This document shows, piece by piece, positions 34,636 to 44,928 of a stretch of 64,000 nucleotides of DNA. The notes under the pieces are model-generated. The model did not search any database and had not been told where the DNA came from. It worked only from the letters and a program-made list of their open reading frames with translations. A program made the translations under genes and the position numbers. Numbering within the stretch: position 1 is the stretch's first letter; every line of letters begins with the position of its first letter. This DNA comes from Bacillus coahuilensis m4-4 (GTDB lineage Bacteria; Bacillota; Bacilli; Bacillales; Bacillaceae_K), in assembly GCF_000171615.1 (NCBI RefSeq), contig NZ_ABFU01000060.3:1-64000 (forward strand). The letters run 5' to 3'.

Positions 34636-36327
34636 ATGAGTTTACATACGAACCAGGTTCCATCAGATATTGAAATCGCTCAAAAGGCTAAGATGAAGCA
34701 TATTCGTGAGATTGCAGCGAAGCTTGAGTTACAAGAAGACGATATCGAGATGTACGGAAAATATAAAGCAAAAATTACATTTGAAGCCATGAATCGTTTT
34801 CATGACCAAAAAGATGGCAAGGTGATTTTAGTAACGGCCATAAATCCGACACCAGCCGGTGAAGGAAAGTCCACGGTGACAGTAGGGCTTGGTCAAGCGT
34901 TCGAAAGGTTAAAGAGGAAGTCTATTATTGCACTAAGAGAGCCTTCTTTAGGCCCTACTATGGGGATCAAAGGCGGGGCGGCAGGTGGTGGATACTCCCA
35001 GGTGGTGCCAATGGAAGATATTAATCTTCATTTTACTGGAGATCTTCATGCGATCACGACAGCCAACAATACTCTTTCCGCTCTGATTGATAATCATATC
35101 CATCAAGGTAATGAACTAGAGATTGATACTAGGCGTATTGTATGGAAGCGTGTTGTAGACCTAAATGACCGAGCGCTTCGTCAAGTGGTTGTGGGACTAG
35201 GTGGTCCTGTTCAGGGGGTGCCTCGTGAGGACGGATTTGATATTACGGTTGCTTCAGAAATTATGGCGATTTTCTGCTTAGCGAAAGACCTTCAGGATTT
35301 AAAAAAGCGAGTTGGTGATATTGTCGTCGCGTTCACCCGTGAGAATCGACCAATTACCGCACGGGACCTTGGTGCTGATGGTGTTTTAACTGTGCTATTA
35401 AAAGAAGCTATTCAGCCAAATCTTGTGCAAACATTAGAGAATACCCCAGCTATTGTTCACGGGGGACCATTTGCGAATATTGCTCACGGATGTAATAGTG
35501 TGATTGCTACTACCTTTGCAAGAAAGCTTGCCGATTACGTTATTACGGAAGCCGGTTTTGGAGCGGACTTAGGGGCTGAGAAGTTTTTACATATAAAAGC
35601 ACGTCAAGCGGGGTTTGAGCTTAGTGCCGTTGTAGTGGTGGCGACGATACGTGCGCTGAAGATGCATGGAGGAGTGCCGAAAAACGAACTTCAAGCCGAA
35701 AATGTTCAAGCTCTGCTCAAAGGAGTAGCGAATTTACAAAAACACATTGAAACCATTCAATCATTTGGACTTCCTTTTGTGGTAGCGCTAAACAAATTTA
35801 CTACAGATACAGAGGCAGAAATTCAAGCGTTACAATCTTGGTGTAAGGATCATCGGTATCCTGTTGCCTTATCTGAAGTATGGGAAAAAGGTGGAGAAGG
35901 TGGAGTGGCACTAGCAGAAAAAGTGATGGAAGCGATTGAAAGTACTGAAAACACATTCAATCATCTGTACGCCTTATCTGATTCTATTCCAGAAAAGCTA
36001 GAAACGATTGCGCAAAAGGTTTACGGGGCGGATGGCGTTAGCTTTAGTAAAAAAGCATTACAGCAAATCCAACAGTATAAAGCACTAGGGTGGGATAACT
36101 TGCCCATTTGTGTAGCGAAAACACAATATTCCTTATCCGATGATCCTAGCCAGCTTGGTCGACCGAAAGGCTTCACGATTACGGTTCGAGAATTTAAGCC
36201 GTCGGTTGGAGCTGGATTCCTCGTTGCCTTAACAGGGGACGTGATGACGATGCCAGGGCTACCTAAGGTACCCGCTGCGCTAAATATGACAGTGGAGAAT
36301 GATGGGAAGATTGTTGGGTTGTTTTAA
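34636..36327 (+). CDS. fhs: Formate-tetrahydrofolate ligase
   Basis: Makes 10-formyl-tetrahydrofolate from formate, THF and ATP for one-carbon metabolism. The 563-residue protein is a full-length family member, with the P-loop-like [18 protein letters not shown] (about 75), [24 protein letters not shown] and [19 protein letters not shown] sits 8 bases before ATG 34636. It appears monocistronic: a terminator pair follows and array A precedes. Confidence 0.97.
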   Translation: MSLHTNQVPSDIEIAQKAKMKHIREIAAKLELQEDDIEMYGKYKAKITFEAMNRFHDQKDGKVILVTAINPTPAGEGKSTVTVGLGQAFERLKRKSIIALREPSLGPTMGIKGGAAGGGYSQVVPMEDINLHFTGDLHAITTANNTLSALIDNHIHQGNELEIDTRRIVWKRVVDLNDRALRQVVVGLGGPVQGVPREDGFDITVASEIMAIFCLAKDLQDLKKRVGDIVVAFTRENRPITARDLGADGVLTVLLKEAIQPNLVQTLENTPAIVHGGPFANIAHGCNSVIATTFARKLADYVITEAGFGADLGAEKFLHIKARQAGFELSAVVVVATIRALKMHGGVPKNELQAENVQALLKGVANLQKHIETIQSFGLPFVVALNKFTTDTEAEIQALQSWCKDHRYPVALSEVWEKGGEGGVALAEKVMEAIESTENTFNHLYALSDSIPEKLETIAQKVYGADGVSFSKKALQQIQQYKALGWDNLPICVAKTQYSLSDDPSQLGRPKGFTITVREFKPSVGAGFLVALTGDVMTMPGLPKVPAALNMTVENDGKIVGLF

Positions 36328-36346
36328 GCTTTAGGTGAGATAAAAA

Positions 36347-36381
36347 AAGCATGCCAGATGGTAAGTATCTTGGCATGCTTT
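36347..36381. terminator. Bidirectional terminator between fhs and ugd
   Basis: AAAAAAAGCATGCCAGAT and ATCTTGGCATGCTTTATAT form a stem usable on both strands. Confidence 0.8.
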
Positions 36382-36405
36382 ATATATGATGTGACATGTA
36401 ACGAA

Positions 36406-37572
36406 TTAATCCCTACTAAACAAGTCCCTCGTATACACTTTCTCTTTCACATCTTTAATTTCATCTGATAGTCGGTTTGTGACAATCACATCTGAAATGG
36501 TTTTGAACTCTTCTAGGTCCTTTATAACCTTTGCTCCTTGGAAGAGAGCCTCGTCTAATACTGGTTCATAGACAACGACCTCTACACCTTTTTCCATTAA
36601 GCGATTCATAATGCTAATAATAGAAGAAGCTCGGAAATTGTCAGAGCCTGTTTTCATCGTCAAGCGGTGAATTCCAACCGTTTTTGGCTCTCGTTCTAGT
36701 ATCATGCTCGCGATATGATCTTTACGAGTAGAGTTCGCCTCTACAATCGCTGTAATAATATTATTCGGGATGTTTTGGTAGTTTGCTTTTAATTGCTTTG
36801 TATCCTTTGGTAAGCAATAACCGCCATATCCGAATGAAGGATTGTTGTAGTGGGTTCCGATACGCGGATCTAAGCCGACACCTTCAATAATCTGCTGTGC
36901 GTCAAGACCGTTCATCTCAGCGTATGTGTCAAGCTCGTTGAAATACGCAACGCGAAGGGCTAAATACGTGTTTGAAAATAGCTTAACAGCTTCTGCTTCA
37001 GTAGAGTTTGTGTACAGTACAGGAACATCCTTTTTATGTGCACCTTCTAACAATAGTCCCGCAAACTGCTTCGCACGCTCGGATGTCTCTCCTACGATAA
37101 TACGAGAAGGATACAGATTATCATGTAATGCTTTTCCTTCGCGCAGGAATTCCGGAGAGAACATAATATTTTCAGTAGAGTATTTTTCTTGAACACTTTT
37201 TGTGTATCCCACTGGAATCGTTGATTTAATCACCATCACAGCATTCGGATTGATAGCAAGAACGTCTTCAATCACGCTCTCCACCGTTTTTGTATTAAAA
37301 TAATTAAGCTTCGTATCATAGTCCGTAGGCGTTGCAATGATGACGAAATCTGCATCACGATAAGCCTCTTCTTTGTTCGTTGTCGCTTTCAATTGAAGTG
37401 GCTTCTCAGCTAAAAATTCTTCGATTTCTTTGTCTACAATCGGAGACTCTTTACGGTTAATCATCGCCACTTTTTCTTCATTAATATCTAAGGCTACAAC
37501 AGGGAAATGTTGTGCTAGTAATACAGCATTCGATAACCCAACGTAACCAGTACCTGCAACTGCTATTTTCAT
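36406..37572 (-). CDS. ugd: UDP-glucose/nucleotide-sugar 6-dehydrogenase
   Basis: NAD-dependent oxidation of a UDP-sugar (probably UDP-glucose) to the uronic acid, a precursor for acidic exopolysaccharide or teichuronic acid. From ATG 37572 (AGGTG about 12 bases upstream) it has 388 residues, the size of the enterobacterial-type Ugd. Motifs: [10 protein letters not shown] (Rossmann), [16 protein letters not shown], and the catalytic Cys in [18 protein letters not shown]. It is isolated and convergent with fhs, not part of a visible polysaccharide operon. Confidence 0.92.
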   Translation of the reverse strand: MKIAVAGTGYVGLSNAVLLAQHFPVVALDINEEKVAMINRKESPIVDKEIEEFLAEKPLQLKATTNKEEAYRDADFVIIATPTDYDTKLNYFNTKTVESVIEDVLAINPNAVMVIKSTIPVGYTKSVQEKYSTENIMFSPEFLREGKALHDNLYPSRIIVGETSERAKQFAGLLLEGAHKKDVPVLYTNSTEAEAVKLFSNTYLALRVAYFNELDTYAEMNGLDAQQIIEGVGLDPRIGTHYNNPSFGYGGYCLPKDTKQLKANYQNIPNNIITAIVEANSTRKDHIASMILEREPKTVGIHRLTMKTGSDNFRASSIISIMNRLMEKGVEVVVYEPVLDEALFQGAKVIKDLEEFKTISDVIVTNRLSDEIKDVKEKVYTRDLFSRD

Positions 37573-37767
37573 TTTCTTATACACCTGCAATCTAAGATTT
37601 TGTCACTTCCTGTCTTATTATAATTGAAGTTGAAAAGAAAAGCACGAGTGGTGTGAGGGAGGTAACGAGAAAACTATAATCAGTAGAAAATATTCAAAAG
37701 CTTTAATTTTTGTGGATGAAAACGCTACAATGGTAAATATAGCAAGATAGTATTGTGAGGGGTCAAC

Positions 37768-39993
37768 ATGTTACAAATGCAACGAACGTGGGTTACGCTA
37801 ATCATTGTCATCATTATAGTAGAACTATTCGACCAACTTTTATTTTCTAAACATTCTAACAATCATCTTGGGTTTTCGATTGCTCATATGCTTCTTAATA
37901 CTATCCCTGTTATAACATTAATGATTCTATTGATTTATGTGCGCAAACAAACGAAAGAGTTAAATCAGAGCCATCAGCGATTAAATAGTATTTTTGACTT
38001 CCTTGATGTGGCTATTTGGTCTCATGACCTGAGAACGAATACTCTTATGATTACTCCGGGGATTGAAAAGCTCTATGGATATTCCTTAAATGAATTTTAC
38101 GACGATCACGATCTTTGGCGAAAAGTTGTTCATCCACTGGATGTTCCTGTACTAGAGGAACGTGGGGAAAAGCTGAAAGAGCAAAAGTCAGTGACAAGTA
38201 TATATCGTATTTTTCACAAAGATGGTGATTTACGCTGGATACAAGACAGCGGTATCCCTTCATTTGATGAACGGGGAAACTTTATTGATTTCACGAGTGT
38301 TCTTTTTGATGTGACAGATCAAAAAGAAGGGGAGGATCAGTACAGAGGTCTTGTGGAAATGTCTCCAGATTTTATTGCTGTGATTAGAGATTGGACGTTT
38401 ATCTATTTAAATGAATCAGGAAGTCGACTTCTTGGATATGAAGGAGTGGAAGACCTTATTGGAAAGCGTATACGTCCTTTTGTTGCAGCAGAATATCTGG
38501 GGGAAATACAAGAGCATTTAATTGAACTTGATAAAAACAAGAATGATCATCAACACTTTGAAATTAAGGTTGTGAAAGCCGATGGCGGGAAGCTGGACTT
38601 AGAGATGTCTGTTATGACCATCGTTTACAAAGGGAAAGAAGCGAGGATGGTTATAGGAAGAGATATTACAGAGCGAAAGAAAGCCGATGAAACGATTCAA
38701 TATATGGCCTACTATGATGCTCTAACGGGACTTCCCAATCGGAATATGTTTAAAGAGCATGTGGATAAAAGGTTGAATGAAAATCCAGAAGAGAAGCTAG
38801 CGGTTCTCTTCTTGGACCTTGACCGCTTTAAGGTCATTAATGATACAAAAGGGCATTCTATTGGAGATCGTCTATTACAACTAGTGGCCAGAAGGTTAAC
38901 AGATGTTGTGAAAGAGTCGGGGGTAGTGTCTCGCCAAGGTGGAGATGAATTCTTACTACTGCTGGAGAATACCTCAACGGAAGCCATTGAACATACAGCT
39001 AATCAACTGATTAAAAGCTTTGCTAAGCCATTTACAATCATGGACGAAGATTTTTTTGTGACGACAAGTATTGGTATTAGTGTCTATCCAATGGATGGAG
39101 AGGAGCAGGAAACGTTAATCAAGCATGCAGATACAGCGATGTACTTAGCAAAGGATCAAGGGAAAAATAATTTTCAGTTCTTTAATCCATCGTTAAATAA
39201 GCTGACAACAAGAAAAATGAAGCTAGAAGCAGAACTTAGAAAGGCTATCAAGCTAGATGAACTCTCAGTCTATTACCAGCCGCAATATGATATGCAATCT
39301 GAGAAAATTACGGCAGTTGAAGCCCTTCTTAGGTGGCATCATCCGCAGTTCGGAATGGTGTCTCCTGGTGAATTTATTCCGTTAGCGGAAGAGACAGGTC
39401 TTATTATTCCCATTGGGGAATGGGTCATTGAAAGAGTGTTAATGGATCAGAAAAAGTGGAAGGCGCAAGGAATTTCTTATCCGCGAGTAGCGGTAAACGT
39501 ATCTGTTCGACAACTTCAAGAGCGAAGCTTTGTGAGGAGTGTGGAAAATAAGTTCAATCAATATCAGGGAGATTCCTGTCTTTTAGAGCTAGAAATTACC
39601 GAAAGTATAATGCAAAACGTGGAAGAGTCTATTCGGGTTCTTTCTGAACTGAAAGAGTTAGGTGTGACTATTTCCATTGACGATTTCGGTAAAGGGTACT
39701 CCTCTTTAAGCTATCTAAAGCATTTACCTATTGATAAAATCAAAATTGATAAGTCCTTTGTTGATGATATCGGTGGACTCTGTGATCGCAACCCTAGCAG
39801 TATTGCTAAAGCCATTATTGATATGGGGCAAAACATGGGCTTTTTAGTTATTGCTGAGGGAATTGAAAAGAAGGAGCAAAGGGATTTTCTTTTAGCCAAT
39901 GGCTGTCTAATCGGACAAGGCTATTTTTACAGTAGGGCAGTACCGGAAGACGTGATTCAGAAGATGTGGGCAGAGAATGAAGGAAGAACATAA
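37768..39993 (+). CDS. PAS-PAS-GGDEF-EAL cyclic di-GMP protein
   Basis: A 741-residue membrane protein. Two helices (about 9-28 and 41-60) precede two PAS domains (about 70-190 and 195-310), a GGDEF domain with intact GGDEF at 391-395 (RQGGDEFLLL) and an EAL domain (VEALLRWHH, ESIMQN, DDFGKGYSSLSYL, KIDKSF, AEGIE). Both catalytic sites look intact, so it may make and/or break cyclic di-GMP. AGGGGTC precedes ATG 37768. It is one of three cyclic di-GMP-type genes in the window (14.6, 37.8, 43.4 kb) and has the best-preserved active sites. Confidence 0.93.
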   Translation: MLQMQRTWVTLIIVIIIVELFDQLLFSKHSNNHLGFSIAHMLLNTIPVITLMILLIYVRKQTKELNQSHQRLNSIFDFLDVAIWSHDLRTNTLMITPGIEKLYGYSLNEFYDDHDLWRKVVHPLDVPVLEERGEKLKEQKSVTSIYRIFHKDGDLRWIQDSGIPSFDERGNFIDFTSVLFDVTDQKEGEDQYRGLVEMSPDFIAVIRDWTFIYLNESGSRLLGYEGVEDLIGKRIRPFVAAEYLGEIQEHLIELDKNKNDHQHFEIKVVKADGGKLDLEMSVMTIVYKGKEARMVIGRDITERKKADETIQYMAYYDALTGLPNRNMFKEHVDKRLNENPEEKLAVLFLDLDRFKVINDTKGHSIGDRLLQLVARRLTDVVKESGVVSRQGGDEFLLLLENTSTEAIEHTANQLIKSFAKPFTIMDEDFFVTTSIGISVYPMDGEEQETLIKHADTAMYLAKDQGKNNFQFFNPSLNKLTTRKMKLEAELRKAIKLDELSVYYQPQYDMQSEKITAVEALLRWHHPQFGMVSPGEFIPLAEETGLIIPIGEWVIERVLMDQKKWKAQGISYPRVAVNVSVRQLQERSFVRSVENKFNQYQGDSCLLELEITESIMQNVEESIRVLSELKELGVTISIDDFGKGYSSLSYLKHLPIDKIKIDKSFVDDIGGLCDRNPSSIAKAIIDMGQNMGFLVIAEGIEKKEQRDFLLANGCLIGQGYFYSRAVPEDVIQKMWAENEGRT

Positions 39994-40005
39994 GAGGAGC
40001 GAACA

Positions 40006-40040
40006 AAAAGAGCAGAGTCATTACTTAGACTCTGCTCTTC
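40006..40040. terminator. Bidirectional terminator
   Basis: AAAAGAGCAGAGTC and GACTCTGCTCTTC with a 7-base loop, shared by the GGDEF-EAL gene (+) and brnQ (-). Confidence 0.85.
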
Positions 40041-40069
40041 TATTCCATTCTGATCAAACTCCATTCCTT

Positions 40070-41380
40070 TTAGCGGCGTACTATGACTGTAAGGCCGAAC
40101 CCAACGATCGCTGCAACAAAGGCAGGTACCACCCATCCTAATCCAATGGAGTATAAAGGGATATAGGCTAGTAGTGATTGAAGTGCTCCAAGAGGTACAT
40201 TGGCCGCTTTCAGCCCATCTGTTATTCCAATAATAGCAGTAGCCCACAAGCTACACTGATAAACGGTAGATGAAAGTCCAACCGAATAATCAAGAAATGA
40301 CAATAAGATCAATACAATCGCAATAGGATAAATAGCAAAAAGTAATGGAATGGAGACCGTAATTAATTGAGCTAAGCCAACATTTGCGATGGCTGCACTG
40401 AAGAGTGTTATAATCGCAATGGTCACTTTGTAACTTACACCAGGAAACACCTTGGATAAAAAGTTACCACATGCTGAAATTAATCCTACACTAGTGGTTA
40501 GACAAGCGAAAGTAATGGCAATGGCTAAAATAGCACCTCCCGCATACCCTAACAGGCTAGTGGCAGCTCGAGATAATATAGCACCACCATTATCCCAATA
40601 CCCAATTTCCTGTACACTCGTGGCCCCAATAAAGGCTAGTGTTATATACACAATCACTAACCCTACAGCAGCAATGACACCCGCTTTTAAACAAATCTTC
40701 ATAATTTCTGAACGGGATGTTACTCCACGGTCAGTAATAGAAGATAGGATGACAATACCAAATGCAAGAGCTCCTAATGTATCAAGGGTTAAGTATCCTT
40801 CTAGAAAACCTTTGAAAAATGCACCTTCTATATACTCCCCTTGAGGTTGTTGTAGATCTCCCATTGGCTTTAACCATGCGGCTAGTCCTAAGCTTGCTAA
40901 GACCAGTAAGAGCACTGGGGTTAACAGCTTTCCGATACGGTCAACGAGCTTACTTGGATTCAAGGATAACCAGAAGCTCCCCCCAAAGAAAAGAAGGGTG
41001 TAAATAAACAAGACGATGTTGTCGTTCACTCCAGAGATAAAGGGACTAACACCTATTTCATAGGCGACTGTCGCCGTGCGTGGAATGCCAAAGAAAGGTC
41101 CGATGGTTAAATACAAAATAATCGGAAAAATCAGACCAAATAAAGGATGAACTCTCTTACTAATACTTTGAATATCGCTTACGGATAAGGCAATCGCTAC
41201 AATTCCTAGAAAAGGAAGTCCTACGCCTGTAATTAAAAATCCTATCACAGCAGGCCATATATTTTCTCCAGCAAGCTGTCCGAGAGCTGGTGGAAAGATC
41301 ATATTTCCAGCACCTAAAAATAGGGCAAATAGCATGGAGCCAATGACAATGATTTCATTGTTAGAAAGTGTCTTGTTCAT
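40070..41380 (-). CDS. brnQ: Branched-chain amino acid transporter (LIVCS family)
   Basis: A 436-residue, 12-helix sodium- or proton-coupled carrier for leucine, isoleucine and valine. The N-terminus (SMLFALFLGAGNMIFPPALGQLAG) and LTIGPFFGIPRTATVAYEIGV are family signatures. AGGAGG lies ahead of ATG 41380. The upstream gap (41381-41556) has no T-box features that I can see, so its regulation is unclear. Confidence 0.92.
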   Translation of the reverse strand: MNKTLSNNEIIVIGSMLFALFLGAGNMIFPPALGQLAGENIWPAVIGFLITGVGLPFLGIVAIALSVSDIQSISKRVHPLFGLIFPIILYLTIGPFFGIPRTATVAYEIGVSPFISGVNDNIVLFIYTLLFFGGSFWLSLNPSKLVDRIGKLLTPVLLLVLASLGLAAWLKPMGDLQQPQGEYIEGAFFKGFLEGYLTLDTLGALAFGIVILSSITDRGVTSRSEIMKICLKAGVIAAVGLVIVYITLAFIGATSVQEIGYWDNGGAILSRAATSLLGYAGGAILAIAITFACLTTSVGLISACGNFLSKVFPGVSYKVTIAIITLFSAAIANVGLAQLITVSIPLLFAIYPIAIVLILLSFLDYSVGLSSTVYQCSLWATAIIGITDGLKAANVPLGALQSLLAYIPLYSIGLGWVVPAFVAAIVGFGLTVIVRR

Positions 41381-41556
41381 AAATCCTCCTGATTCAACAA
41401 AACTAATAGCAAATTTCGACAGAAGTTAGTTTAGCACATATAAAGGCATAATTGTATTAAAAATTTGATTTTTTCAATAATTCCCAGAGGTAAGGAAAAG
41501 AAGACTATTATTCTTCAGTCAAATACTATACGTTCTTTCCTTCATTATAAAAGAAA

Positions 41557-42435
41557 TTATTTTACTAGTTGATCTACATAAGTTATATAGTCATGGTTTT
41601 CGGTAAGAACAAAGATACCTTTGGCTTTTTCTAAATATTCCTTTGCCAAAAGATTATTTTCTAATTTCACATAATTAAATCCTATATAGTAATTTAACTC
41701 CCCTAATAAATAGAAAGTTTCATCCCTAATACATAAACAAACGGCTTTTTGACATATTTCTATGGAGCCTGAGTAGTTTTCTAATCGAAACAATGTCTTG
41801 GCTAGATTATAGTAAAGACGAATTCTAATTTTATCTGAATAGAGATCCTTAGGAACTTGAGAAATCGCTGTCAGGGCTTCACGGTAAATTTCAACGGCCT
41901 CTTCGTAATTTCCACTTTCAAAGTGAATAACAGCCATACTATTAATCACTGCTAGTTCTCTCTCATTGTAGTAGCTAGACGTGCTCCTAGTAAGATTTAG
42001 CGCCTCATCTAATACCATTAGGCTACGCTCTGAGTCTTGATCAACATAGTAGATAGAGATGGCTTCATGCCAGAGCAAGAGTTGCAGATTATAATGATTT
42101 TTGTAAAAAATGGGACTTTGCTTTTCACGTAAGACAACTTCTCGAATACTTTTGTAATCCTTTTTTCTTACATAGCCTCTTATTAAGGCTTCTACTTCTA
42201 AGACATAGTCCATTCGGGAAGTAGTCGTATATTCAAATAGTGTATTGACATCAATGCCTAATCGTTTAGAAATCATATAAAGAGTTGTACTCTGAGGCAG
42301 TGATATTCCATTCTCTATCTTACTTAGTTGAGATTGCGTGCAAATTCCCTTGCATAAGTCTTGTTGATGTAGTCCTAAAGCTTCTCTCAGTTCGCGAATC
42401 ACTTGGCCAATTTGTGAAAAGTCAGGCTGGTTCAT
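41557..42435 (-). CDS. PlcR-like transcriptional regulator (RNPP family)
   Basis: ATG 42435 is chosen because GGAGGT lies 9 bases upstream; the open frame continues further without a site. The 292-residue protein has an N-terminal helix-turn-helix (about 8-65: IRELREALGLHQQDLCKGICTQSQLSKIENG). Degenerate TPR helices follow to the end (for example NSMAVIHFESGNYEEAVEIYREAL and YYIGFNYVKLENNLLAKEYLEKAK). That layout and length match PlcR (285 residues), NprR and relatives, which bind small re-imported peptides. A divergent gene encoding a short exported peptide starts 187 bases away, as expected for a peptide-sensing pair. Confidence 0.8.
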   Translation of the reverse strand: MNQPDFSQIGQVIRELREALGLHQQDLCKGICTQSQLSKIENGISLPQSTTLYMISKRLGIDVNTLFEYTTTSRMDYVLEVEALIRGYVRKKDYKSIREVVLREKQSPIFYKNHYNLQLLLWHEAISIYYVDQDSERSLMVLDEALNLTRSTSSYYNERELAVINSMAVIHFESGNYEEAVEIYREALTAISQVPKDLYSDKIRIRLYYNLAKTLFRLENYSGSIEICQKAVCLCIRDETFYLLGELNYYIGFNYVKLENNLLAKEYLEKAKGIFVLTENHDYITYVDQLVK

Positions 42436-42622
42436 TTCTTTTACCTCCAAACTTTTGAGATGATATTCGTATAGGAATATCATCGGTCGAAAGCAGTAGA
42501 AATTCAACTAAAAGAATAGAAACAATAGTTGTAACGAGCGATTTTGCCTGTTTACCAACATTTATAGTTTACTAGCTATTAAGTAAGATGATACTAGATT
42601 AATGAAGGGAGGAGGATTGTTG

Positions 42623-42754
42623 ATGAAGCGAAAAATGGTAGCAGTCTTGACGAGTATTACTTTAGCATTTTTACTATCTCTATCACATGGACAAGTCGCT
42701 CTAGGACATCCACCGGTCGTACCATTTGGCGAAGATTTGCCATCTGAACATTAG
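42623..42754 (+). CDS. Candidate PapR-like signal peptide precursor, 43 residues
   Basis: ATG 42623 follows GGGAGGAGG. The product has a signal-like N-terminus (MKRKMVAVLTSITLAFLLSL), a short linker, and the C-terminal end FGEDLPSEH. B. cereus PapR has the same plan: about 48 residues, signal peptide, and a C-terminal active peptide such as ADLPFEF. Here D-L-P and E are kept. It is divergent from a PlcR-like gene and followed by its own strong terminator. The peptide would be secreted, processed and re-imported. The gene is easily missed because of its size. Confidence 0.65.
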   Translation: MKRKMVAVLTSITLAFLLSLSHGQVALGHPPVVPFGEDLPSEH

Positions 42755-42804
42755 TCTTCAATTGAATTGTAATACCCCTTTTAAGCTAACGGCATTCTAT
42801 TAAC

Positions 42805-42838
42805 CCCGCTACATACTTTGTAGCGGGAATTTTTTTTC
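42805..42838 (+). terminator. Terminator of the peptide gene
   Basis: CCCGCTACA, loop, TGTAGCGGG, then eight T residues. Confidence 0.9.
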
Positions 42839-42880
42839 GCGGTAAGCGAAGAGATTGAATGAAACTCATAAGCGTATTAT

Positions 42881-42900
42881 TATAATACCTATAAGGGTAT
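42881..42900. promoter_or_regulatory. Promoter -10 box with CsoR/CstR-like operator
   Basis: TATAAT (42881-42886) overlaps the palindrome ATACCTATAAGGGTAT (42885-42900). Persulfide sensors of the CstR type bind ATACCC..GGGTAT palindromes; a rhodanese-like gene follows, which fits. No such regulator is encoded nearby. Confidence 0.45.
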
Positions 42901-42945
42901 ATAAAAATCTCAAAGATAAATGAAACAAAGCTGAAGGGGGATATT

Positions 42946-43278
42946 ATGGTGTGGTGGATTGGACTTGTCTTGATAGTAGTGATGGGGAGAGTTGTTTACA
43001 ATCGGCACTTTCCTGTATCCGGATTAAAACGAATTCCGGACATTGAAGCCTATTCTAAAGAATATACGGTACTTGATGTTCGTGATTATAATGCAGTGAA
43101 GGAGACGACGAAAGGATCTCTTCACATCCCACATGCCTATCTAAAGCGCTATTATAAAGAAATCCCTACAAGAGAGGTCGTTATTATTGTTTCTGATTCT
43201 CTTCTTCGTAATGTAAGTGTTCGTATGCTAAAACGTTACGGATTTCAAATTAAGGGATATGTTTGTATAAAGGCTTAG
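42946..43278 (+). CDS. Rhodanese-like domain protein lacking the active-site cysteine
   Basis: A 110-residue protein with an N-terminal membrane helix (3-18). A rhodanese fold follows (TVLDVRDYNAVKETTKGSLHIPHAYLKRYYKEI). In active rhodaneses the loop after the VVII/VYC strand starts with Cys; here it reads VVIIVSDSLLRNVSVRML, so sulfur transfer is unlikely. GGGGGATA precedes the ATG at 42946. Single-domain YtwF/YqhL-like membrane rhodaneses are common in bacilli; this may be a structural or sensing variant. Confidence 0.7.
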   Translation: MVWWIGLVLIVVMGRVVYNRHFPVSGLKRIPDIEAYSKEYTVLDVRDYNAVKETTKGSLHIPHAYLKRYYKEIPTREVVIIVSDSLLRNVSVRMLKRYGFQIKGYVCIKA

Positions 43279-43420
43279 GTCACGGCTACTGTTTAGGCAT
43301 GTTTAATAAATTGACAATAGAGCACATTCATCTACACAATCCGACATATTTTTCAATAGGTCTATGGTATGATTATTTAGGCTTCCATGGACGGAGAGTA
43401 TGAAAGGATGAACAGATGAG

Positions 43421-44367
43421 ATGAAAGGTTTTGCAGCAGGTATCGTTACAGGTATTCTAGGTTGCCTTTTATTTAATAGATTTTTTAAAAAGCACAGAGA
43501 ACATGTAAAAGAGCAAAATGGTAAACGTTTTTAGAATTGGTAGAAAATATAAATGATATTATTTACTACGTTGAGTTAACACCTACCGTTCACTTTCGAT
43601 ATGTTGTCCCTTCTTTAACAAAGCTACTTGGGGAAAAGGAAGGTGAAAGGTTAGAAAAGAACGGGGTATACTATTTAAATAGAATCCATCCGGAAGATCT
43701 GATAGATTTCAAACGGAAGATGTCAGGGGACTTTGATTATTCGAAGCCAAACTCGTACAGGGTATTAAATAAGTCTGGCACCTACACATGGTTCGAGGAA
43801 AGAACCACGCCCATCTATAAAAATGGAAAACTGGTTGCACTTCAAGGTATATTACGAGATATCACGGAGCAACGAATGCTCCAACAGGATTTGGAGTATC
43901 GACTTCATCATGATGCCTTAACGAATCTCTATAATCGGACTTACTTCGAGCAGGAATTAGAAAGGCTAGATGTGGTGTGTGACCTGCCAGTTGGAATCAT
44001 TGTGACAGATTTAGATGATTTAAAGCTAGTGAACGATTCTTTAGGGCATAAAGCAGGGGATGAGCTCATTCAGAAAGCAGGAGAGATTTTACTAAATACA
44101 GTAGGAACTCGAGGCACAGTAGCCCGTATGGGAGGAGATGAGTTTGCCGTCTTGCTAGAGGAAGCCTCCTACCAAGAAGTTCAAGAATACAGTGATAAAT
44201 TAAACGAACAGTGTAATGGATTAACATCCACAACTCATGCTATGCTTCATATGTCTGTTGGTTTTTCCTATCTTCCATCCTCTAAAGGTAAAATGGAGAA
44301 GCTATTTATTCAAGCAGATCAAGCCATGTATCATAATAAAAGAAAACATAAACGTATTTCCAACTAG
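43421..44367 (+). CDS. Membrane-anchored PAS-GGDEF diguanylate cyclase, frameshifted
   Basis: ATG 43421 begins a short frame with a membrane helix (MKGFAAGIVTGILGCLLFN). Adding one T to the T5 run 43528-43532 joins it to the longer frame as NGKRFLELVENINDII, giving about 315 residues. A PAS domain (about 40-155, ending LRDITEQRMLQQDLEY) precedes a GGDEF domain with DALTNLYNRTYF and intact GGDEF (ARMGGDEFAVLLE). It should synthesise cyclic di-GMP. The gene ends at a terminator overlapping its stop. Confidence 0.82.
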
Positions 44368-44392
44368 CCCTTATATATAAGGGCTAATTTTT
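44366..44392 (+). terminator. Rho-independent terminator
   Basis: AGCCCTTATA and TATAAGGGCT, then AATTTTT. The stem begins at the stop codon of the cyclase gene. Confidence 0.8.
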
Positions 44393-44411
44393 ATAAGGGG
44401 GGACAAGATTC

Positions 44412-44798
44412 ATGAAGATAAGAGGCATTCACCATGTAGCGATTATATGCTCTGATTACGAAAGATCGAAAAAGTTTTATACAGAGCTATTAGGATTAGA
44501 AATTGTACAAGAGGTTTACCGTCAGGAAAGAGATTCCTACAAACTAGACCTCCGAGTGGGCGGGGTCTACCAAATTGAACTATTCTCATTCCCTGATCCC
44601 AAAAAGAGACCTACTCGACCTGAAGCGGCTGGGTTACGACATTTGGCTTTTTCTGTGGATGATGTGGTACAAGCGGTTCAGTATATTCAATCAGCTGGCA
44701 TTGAAACAGAGGAAATACGAAGGGATCCCTATACAACGAAACGATTTGTTTTCTTTCAAGACCCAGATGGACTTCCCATTGAACTGTATGAGAAATAA
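44412..44798 (+). CDS. VOC-superfamily (glyoxalase-like) protein
   Basis: A 128-residue single VOC domain protein of the SMU1112c/GloA2 type: IRGIHHVAIICSDYERSKKFYTELLGLEI, GLRHLAFSVDDV and FFQDPDGLPIELYEK. The metal-ligand positions His8 and Glu (IELYE), and the mid-protein His of LRHLAF, are present. The substrate is unknown. GGGGGGAC lies upstream of ATG 44412. Confidence 0.85.
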   Translation: MKIRGIHHVAIICSDYERSKKFYTELLGLEIVQEVYRQERDSYKLDLRVGGVYQIELFSFPDPKKRPTRPEAAGLRHLAFSVDDVVQAVQYIQSAGIETEEIRRDPYTTKRFVFFQDPDGLPIELYEK

Positions 44799-44860
44799 GG
44801 TGAAATTTTCTTCTCCCAACCCCAATTCTTGAAAAGTTGAATTTCCAGTATCTGTCGAAA

Positions 44861-44893
44861 AACCGTTCTATTTGTAGAACGGTTATATTGGCA
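44861..44893 (+). terminator. Rho-independent terminator after the VOC gene
   Basis: AACCGTTCT, loop, AGAACGGTT, followed by ATATTGG; the T-tract is weak. Confidence 0.6.
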
Positions 44894-44928
44894 TATTATT
44901 GAAAATATTTCTATAATAGAATTATATT

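Noticed and set aside
40819-41007. Plus-strand frames inside brnQ, ugd, treA and other genes
   Set aside because: They are antisense shadows of strongly conserved proteins and lack start signals.
41381-41556. T-box or CodY control of brnQ
   Set aside because: No T-box sequence, specifier loop or terminator/antiterminator is visible, and no good CodY motif was found.
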